64,000 nucleotides of DNA from Rhizobiaceae bacterium (GTDB lineage: Bacteria; Pseudomonadota; Alphaproteobacteria; Rhizobiales; Rhizobiaceae). The stretch covers positions 62,001 to 126,000 of the forward strand of contig JAMLJA010000012.1 in assembly GCA_023953905.1 (NCBI GenBank). Reading direction: 5' to 3'. The notes below the pieces were generated by a model, which saw nothing but the letters and a program-made list of their open reading frames with translations, was not told the origin of the DNA and made no database searches. Of this stretch, positions 59,251 to 64,000 are shown piece by piece. The position numbers and the translations under genes were made by a program. Positions within the stretch are counted from its first letter, which is position 1. Each line of letters starts with the position of its first letter.

Positions 59251-60426
59251 ATGGATAAGGCAAATACAGCTCGTCAGGGTATCAACACGCGCCTTGCGCA
59301 TATGGGCAACGATCCGCAAGAGTTCTTCGGGTTCGTAAACCCGCCTGTCGTCCACGCTTCAACGGTCCTTTTCCCAGATGCCAAGACCATGGCGGAGAGC
59401 AGCCAGCGTTACACCTATGGCACGCGAGGCACACCCACAACCGACGCGCTGACGAATGCAGTGAACGAGCTAGAAGGCGCGGCTGGCACGATTGTGGTTC
59501 CGTCGGGATTGGCTGCCGTAACCGTGCCGCTTCTGGCTTTCCTCAAAGCCGGAGATCATCTCCTGATCGTCGATTCGGTTTACGGTCCAACCCGGCGTTT
59601 CGCAGATACGATGCTCGCCCGATTGGGCATTGAGGTCGAATATTACGACCCGCGTATCGGGGCCGGAATCGCATCCATCCTTAAACCGAACACCCGTGTT
59701 GTATTTACGGAATCACCCGGCTCAAACACATTTGAAGTGCAGGACATCCCCGCGATCTCAAAGGCTTCAAAGGCACAGGGCGCTATCGTGATGATGGACA
59801 ACACCTGGGCGACGCCACTCTATTTCCGCCCACTCGACCATGGTGTCGACATTTCCATACATGCCGCCACCAAGTACCCGGCCGGCCATTCGGACGTGCT
59901 GATCGGCACCGTCTCTGCCAATGCCGACTGCTGGAAACAATTGCACGAAACCTTCATCACGCTTGGCACCTGCAGCGGCTCTGACGACGTCTACCAGATG
60001 CTGCGCGGATTGCGGACCATGGGTGTCCGGCTCGAGCGGCACGAGAAGAGCGCCCTTGAGATAGCGGGTTGGCTCGAAGCCCAGCCGGGCGTCGCGCGCG
60101 TACTTCACCCAGGCCTCGCGAGTCATCCGGATCACGCGCTCTGGAAACGCGATTTTTCTGGATCGAGCGGGATCTTTTCCTTTGTCATGGATGGTGCGGA
60201 CAGACCTCAGGCACATGCCTTTCTCGATGCCTTGGAGATTTTCGGACTGGGCTATTCTTGGGGTGGCTACGAAAGCCTCGCGGTACCCGTCTTTCTCGGC
60301 GACAGGGTGGTTGCCAAGGCTCCACCAGAGGGGCCCGTCATCCGCCTGCAGATCGGCCTTGAGGATGTAGAAGACCTCAAGGCCGACATCGAACGCGGAC
60401 TCCTCGCCGCATCGCGAAAGACATAG
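59251..60426 (+). CDS. metC: Cystathionine beta-lyase
   Basis: A 391-residue PLP enzyme of the Cys/Met metabolism family, cleaving cystathionine to homocysteine, pyruvate and ammonia. The PLP lysine lies in ISIHAATKYPAGHSD; YGTRGTPTTDAL near residue 50 supplies the cofactor phosphate contact, and GYSWGGYESL is typical of MetC rather than MetB. CAGGATTCGAA precedes the ATG. Diverges from aapJ. Confidence 0.94.
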   Translation: MDKANTARQGINTRLAHMGNDPQEFFGFVNPPVVHASTVLFPDAKTMAESSQRYTYGTRGTPTTDALTNAVNELEGAAGTIVVPSGLAAVTVPLLAFLKAGDHLLIVDSVYGPTRRFADTMLARLGIEVEYYDPRIGAGIASILKPNTRVVFTESPGSNTFEVQDIPAISKASKAQGAIVMMDNTWATPLYFRPLDHGVDISIHAATKYPAGHSDVLIGTVSANADCWKQLHETFITLGTCSGSDDVYQMLRGLRTMGVRLERHEKSALEIAGWLEAQPGVARVLHPGLASHPDHALWKRDFSGSSGIFSFVMDGADRPQAHAFLDALEIFGLGYSWGGYESLAVPVFLGDRVVAKAPPEGPVIRLQIGLEDVEDLKADIERGLLAASRKT

Positions 60427-60533
60427 TGACCTCGCATCGCCGAACGATTTGCGCGCGGGCATCGAAGCCAGCTAGGCACCAGATCCGCGAGAACCAAAGG
60501 CGGCGGCAGGAGGCAAGGAATGAAAGCAGAACG

Positions 60534-60556
60534 TCCGTGGGACTCTCCGTGGGACT
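60534..60556 (+). repeat. Short tandem repeat upstream of tRNA-Pro
   Basis: TCCGTGGGACT occurs twice, separated by one base, and is followed by five T. It lies about 100 bases before tRNA-Pro. No integrase or attachment-site duplicate is visible. Nothing else is seen in the 226 bases between metC and the tRNA. Confidence 0.6.
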
Positions 60557-60652
60557 TTTTGCGCCAAACCATGACTTCAGGTCGATTTGTTCCGTTTTTG
60601 TCGCCAGGGGGCTTGCCCTTGAAAGCGCGGAACTCTATAGCCCGCGAGGCCT

Positions 60653-60729
60653 CGGAGTGTAGCGCAGCCTGGTAGCGCACCTGATTTGGGATCAGGGGGT
60701 CGTAGGTTCGAATCCTATCACTCCGACCA
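60653..60729 (+). tRNA. tRNA-Pro (anticodon UGG)
   Basis: A 77-base cloverleaf with encoded CCA: acceptor CGGAGTG/CACTCCG, D-arm GCGCAGCCTGGTAGCGC, anticodon arm CCTGA-TTTGGGA-TCAGG giving TGG, and T-arm TAGGTTCGAATCCTA. Confidence 0.97.
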
Positions 60730-60782
60730 CTCTCAGTATTCCCTGTTGAAGCAGGCTGTTGCTTGCGGTTTCCGTCGCAGCC

Positions 60783-62306
60783 TTAAATCTCTGCGTGTCG
60801 AATTTCCGGCATTGCGACCAGACCGGCGGCTCGTGCGTCTTCGGGGAGAGCGCGCCTCTCGACGATAATGGAAGCCGTTCGCAAGGCCAGTGCAACAATC
60901 GTCAACGCGGTGTTGACCGCACCGGCGGACGGCAGGACTGAAGCGTCGGCGACATACAGTCCCTGAATCCCATGAACCATGCCGTCTCGGTCTGTAACCG
61001 AGGTGGACGGATCATCCCCCATCCGGGCGGTCCCAACGGGATGCCCCAACGCGCAGTTTCGCATCGCGATGGCCTTGTATCCGGCCTGTCGGAAGGCCGT
61101 GACCGTCAGTTGACGCAATCTCGCAAATGTTTTGGCATTACGCGGCGGCGGCACTTGACCCGCAATTTCGTCGCCTTTGAATATCACTCCAGCCTCGCGT
61201 GTAGGCGTCGCTTCGATCATGTAGAAGAATGAAAGGCAACGCGTAGCAAGCGCCCGCGCGAGAGGGCGCAGCACTCTGGGAGCGAGGTCCCAGACTGGCA
61301 TCTTGCCGATGATTTGGACAATTCCCGTCGGATATGGCCACGTCACGCACGGTTCATAGTGAGACATGATCCCGAAGGTTTTCACATGACGATTGCCGAG
61401 CGGCCTCCAGCCCGTCAAGACAAAGACGTGGCCGGCATGATGGCCACTCATGTAGCGACCGAGTGCGCCACCATTGTTGCCCAACCCTTCGGGATGCGCG
61501 GCGTTGCGCGAGCGGCGCAGCAGAAGCGGGGTACCGGTCAGTCCGCAGCCGGCCACGACGGTCCCGGCAACAATTTCATGGATCTCTTCATTTATGCGGA
61601 TGACGACACCGGTCACTCGCTTCCCTGCTTCGTCCGTGACTATACGAAGGCATTCAGCCCCAGTGACGATATCAACGCGACCTGTCGCCAGCGCCGGACG
61701 CAATACAGCGATCTCGGCATCCATCTTCGCGTCGACCTGACAGAAATGCCCGTCGCAGGTGCCGCACATCCTGCAACTGCCCTGGGGTCCGTAATCGAGC
61801 CCCAGCGGGATCGGAGATACCGTCGTGCCCGTTGACTGCAGCCGTTCGACCATTTCCGCGATCAGCGGATCGTGTGGAAGCGGCGGATAGGGATAGGGAC
61901 CGGAGCGTGGTGGCTCGTTGGGATCGCCGTCGGATGACCCGTGAACGCGAAACAACTGCTCAGCTTCTGCATAGAATGGCTCAAGTTCGTCATAGGTGAT
62001 CGGCCAGGCGGGCGAAATACCGGATTCCAGACGAGTTTCGCGAAAATCGCTTTCGCGCATCCGGTAAAGTGCTGCCCCGTAGAACTTTGTCAGCCCTCCG
62101 ACCAGACCAAAGAAATCGCCTTTTCGAAACGTCGTGGCGAGGAAGACACCGATTGGATCACGGGGCCCAACCATGGCAGGCTTCAGGAAATCGCCCTGTT
62201 CAACGACCAGAACTCTAAGGCCTTGAGATGACAGTTTGTAGGCCGCACTGCTGCCGCCAGGCCCGCTCCCGACCACGACTGCATCGTAATTCGACGTGCC
62301 ATTCAT
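60783..62306 (-). CDS. GMC-family FAD oxidoreductase
   Basis: A 507-residue flavoprotein of the glucose-methanol-choline oxidoreductase type. FAD-binding VVVGSGPGGSSAAYKLSSQG is near the N-terminus; the C-terminal domain has the catalytic His in LGHPVGTARMG and Asn in AGAVNTALTIV. A Cys-rich CRMCGTCDGHFC stretch near residue 190 is a variable insert in some sugar/alcohol dehydrogenases and might bind a metal or form disulfides. The start is uncertain: 62306 or an ATG at 62336. Substrate not predictable. Confidence 0.88.
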   Translation of the reverse strand: MNGTSNYDAVVVGSGPGGSSAAYKLSSQGLRVLVVEQGDFLKPAMVGPRDPIGVFLATTFRKGDFFGLVGGLTKFYGAALYRMRESDFRETRLESGISPAWPITYDELEPFYAEAEQLFRVHGSSDGDPNEPPRSGPYPYPPLPHDPLIAEMVERLQSTGTTVSPIPLGLDYGPQGSCRMCGTCDGHFCQVDAKMDAEIAVLRPALATGRVDIVTGAECLRIVTDEAGKRVTGVVIRINEEIHEIVAGTVVAGCGLTGTPLLLRRSRNAAHPEGLGNNGGALGRYMSGHHAGHVFVLTGWRPLGNRHVKTFGIMSHYEPCVTWPYPTGIVQIIGKMPVWDLAPRVLRPLARALATRCLSFFYMIEATPTREAGVIFKGDEIAGQVPPPRNAKTFARLRQLTVTAFRQAGYKAIAMRNCALGHPVGTARMGDDPSTSVTDRDGMVHGIQGLYVADASVLPSAGAVNTALTIVALALRTASIIVERRALPEDARAAGLVAMPEIRHAEI

Positions 62307-62390
62307 GCCCACAAACCGGATCGGCTGATTGAGCATCGAAGCACACTGCCCCATGCATACTGCATCGCCCGCAACCCCTTGCGAGCACAA

Positions 62391-63137
62391 ATCATCGCCG
62401 AAGCCAACAGCCCACGCAAGTAGGCGGTCACGTTTGATACGGAGATCGCGACGCGATTGCGGTGTCGGTTAGCTGCCAACAGCCTTGTTCAAAGGGCTAT
62501 TGCAATCACGCCGAGAAAAAGACTGCCAGATACTTTATAATATAAAATACCTGCAGATCACACAAATAGAGACGTATGAATAAGACGGTTTCAGTCGTCC
62601 TAATTTCTTCGAGCGGCCTCAATGAATAACGAATCAATCGCTGTGCGATACCGACCACCACAACTCCCGGACCCTTGCCAGCTAGCATCAAACGACATAT
62701 ATCGGCTCTGTCGATATTGCGATCTGGCTCACTGATCGTTCAAACGTTCTTCGCAGATCTACTTTTCCATTTGATTTGCTATGAACGTCGTGTCCATTCT
62801 GCGCTCTCTGCTGGGCTTTCGGACTTTGCGGGCAACAGTTGCTTAGGGTGGCTAATCGACCCCGACAGAGGCGCTTTTCTCGCTGATTGTCGAGCTTACA
62901 GCGAGCGCTCTGTGACTTCTCACAGGCGCGCAGCTATCGTTGCGTGCGAGCCCGCGTCGCCGTTTGGTCGTCCCGGTCTCTCGCGCCACAACACTCCGCA
63001 GCGCTAATTTGCTGCAAAAATCTGCTGGTCTCCGCGTGATCCGGTCATTTTGAACGCCGACCAGTTGTCAACGCTGGGACGAGCGCGTGCGGAATGGGAT
63101 CGGTGTTCCATTCCGAAAATTCATACAGGAGAATGCT
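62391..63137. other. Gene-poor interval before rpsU
   Basis: About 750 bases upstream of rpsU with no frame I can support. Bases 62500-62640 are much more A/T-rich than the window (for example TTTATAATATAAAATA). Weak frames on both strands have no recognisable motif. Possibly a decayed gene or an unrecognised RNA. The last 130 bases should hold the rpsU promoter and leader. Confidence 0.5.
63091..63116 (+). promoter_or_regulatory. Hairpin in the rpsU leader
   Basis: CGGAATGG/CCATTCCG form a perfect 8-bp stem with a 10-base loop, ending about 10 bases before the AGGAG ribosome-binding site of rpsU. It could limit ribosome access or bind S21 or another factor. Inferred. Confidence 0.45.
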
Positions 63138-63371
63138 TTGAAGATACTGGTTCGAGATAACAACGTCGATCAAGCGCTACGCGTCCTCAAAAAGAAGATG
63201 CAGAGAGAAGGTCTGTTTCGTGAAATGAAGGCGCGCCGGGCTTATGAGAAGCCGTCGGAAAGGCGCAATCGCGAAAAGGCGGACGCAATCAGACGGTCTC
63301 GAAAAGTAGCGCGAAAGCTGGCTCAACGTGAGGGACTGCTTCCCTCCAAGAAACGAGCGGCAGCGCGCTAA
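63138..63371 (+). CDS. rpsU: 30S ribosomal protein S21
   Basis: A 77-residue basic protein of the bS21 family. [20 protein letters not shown] is the conserved N-terminus and the tail is Arg/Lys-rich. The start is TTG at 63138 with AGGAG 6 bases upstream; the ATG frame from 63087 adds 17 residues unlike the family. The rare TTG start may keep expression low. Confidence 0.94.
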   Translation: MKILVRDNNVDQALRVLKKKMQREGLFREMKARRAYEKPSERRNREKADAIRRSRKVARKLAQREGLLPSKKRAAAR

Positions 63372-63693
63372 CCATCTGCCGGACATCTTCGCGTTGAGAT
63401 CAACGCACTCCATAAATCGTCGGTCGCCTCCACTCGATGCGGCCGACTGGGTCCAAGGGACGCCACCTGAGATGGCGCGGGCTCGAAAATTTGGGCGATC
63501 GCCTCGCCCCGAAAAATTATCCGTTCATGCACAACAAACCGTGCTTCGAGAAAACCGCTTTCGAACCGGCTCTTTGACGCCGGACAAACAGGCAATTGAG
63601 AGCCTTTGAATCAAATACGGCATCTCATATCCATACTCTGTTTGTCTTCTGAACGTAGCCAGCAGCAGGCGGCGTGTTGAAGGAGTGATTCTT
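63372..63693 (+). other. Interval between rpsU and the small hypothetical gene
   Basis: About 320 bases. A frame of 93 codons (63328-63609) overlaps the rpsU end in another phase and is basic and unlike any family. No clear terminator hairpin follows rpsU. I see nothing else that I can support. Confidence 0.5.
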
Positions 63694-63900
63694 GTGGAGA
63701 GCGATTTTGTTTCGGCGGGCCGACACCTCGAGGACGCGTTCAGTTGCCTGCGAGGCGAGGACACGCTCAGCCGAGAAGCGCGCCAGGCGCTGGGTATTCT
63801 GATCGACGCGTTCGAAGGCCTCGAGCACCTGCGCCCGTCTGCCAAGATCGTGCCGTTCCCAGCGGTTCCACGCGAGGAAGTCGCGCGGCATCAAGTCTAG
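63694..63900 (+). CDS. Small hypothetical protein, 68 aa
   Basis: A 68-codon frame with GTG start and AGGAG 8 bases upstream; an earlier in-frame GTG at 63685 would start inside the ribosome-binding site. It has helical, acidic composition (HLEDAFSCLRGEDTLSREAR, then ILIDAFEGLEHLRP) and one Cys. I do not recognise the family. The strong ribosome-binding site and regular composition favour a real gene. Confidence 0.6.
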   Translation: MESDFVSAGRHLEDAFSCLRGEDTLSREARQALGILIDAFEGLEHLRPSAKIVPFPAVPREEVARHQV

Positions 63901-64000
63901 AAATCTCGGCGAGACCGTACGCTAGTGCAGTTTTCCCGAGGGTTCTCGGCTTGGCGTGGCGACCGCACCTTCCTGCTTGGGAGATGTCGCTTTCGAGTCG

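Noticed and set aside
60692..60898. Minus-strand frame ending VGVIGFEPTTP
   Set aside because: A classic artefact: the C-terminus is the antisense of tRNA-Pro.
62675..63007. 110-residue frame in the rpsU upstream gap
   Set aside because: No ribosome-binding site, no family motif and irregular composition.
63328..63609. 93-residue frame after rpsU
   Set aside because: Overlaps the rpsU end in another phase and has no similarity to known proteins.
1..64000. CRISPR arrays, insertion sequences, prophage, toxin-antitoxin or defence modules
   Set aside because: No direct-repeat arrays, transposases, integrases or recognisable defence genes were found anywhere in the window.

Overview
The window looks like ordinary core chromosome of an alphaproteobacterium of the order Hyphomicrobiales (Rhizobiales), most like the Phyllobacteriaceae and relatives (Mesorhizobium, Nitratireductor, Hoeflea). 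This rests on gene content and order: plsX-fabH-ihfA-merR behind a CBP3-type cytochrome bc1 chaperone; glyA-nrdR-ribD-ribE-ribH-nusB; an LdtR/L,D-transpeptidase pair; an aapJQMP general amino-acid transporter divergent from metC; RDD-bpt; and aspS, rnd and ppx-ppk1 close together. The genus cannot be fixed from the sequence alone. Coding density is high. I see no insertion sequence, prophage, integrase, CRISPR array, restriction system or rRNA.

Layout. 1-12.3 kb: a truncated VOC dioxygenase/esterase fusion, an aminotransferase, an M48 protease and a DsbA-like protein, 5-formyl-THF cyclo-ligase, a divergent Lrp regulator/alanine dehydrogenase pair, a periplasmic BTLCP peptidase behind an AT-rich phased-repeat region, adenine deaminase, a 42-aa membrane protein, a membrane diguanylate cyclase and tRNA-Leu(UAA). 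12.3-20.5 kb: a 49-aa membrane protein, a NudK-like hydrolase, merR, ihfA, fabH, plsX, YceD and CBP3 on the minus strand, a BamE-like lipoprotein, then hppA. 20.7-30.6 kb: an MFS protein, nusB and riboflavin genes, nrdR, glyA, the Ldt/LdtR cell-wall pair, DUF6163 and an acyl-CoA hydrolase. 30.7-40.2 kb: hemB, then a storage/redox stretch (GST, intracellular PHA depolymerase, PPK2, aldo/keto reductase, soluble transhydrogenase), then RDD, bpt and a DMT exporter. 40.2-54.5 kb: parC, an unrecognised secreted protein, pcp, aspS, an MFS protein, rnd, ppx-ppk1, a zf-CHCC protein and a FAD monooxygenase. 54.5-64 kb: aapPMQJ, metC, tRNA-Pro(UGG), a GMC oxidoreductase, a gene-poor AT-rich gap, rpsU and a small hypothetical.

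How the genes work together. Several metabolic themes recur. Polyphosphate and pyrophosphate are covered by ppk1, ppx, ppk2 and hppA. Carbon-storage use is represented by phaZ, with the soluble transhydrogenase nearby. One-carbon and riboflavin metabolism are covered by glyA, cyclo-ligase and the rib genes, and amino-acid uptake by aap, metC and ald/Lrp.

I found no convincing new multi-gene system. The most interesting signals are smaller: four TCAAAT repeats at 11/22/11-bp spacing upstream of the BTLCP gene, two tiny membrane proteins, repeated TGC-rich boxes upstream of phaZ, a 25-codon ORF upstream of metC, a hairpin between aapJ and aapQ, and a hairpin just upstream of the rpsU ribosome-binding site. 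These are inferences from sequence only.
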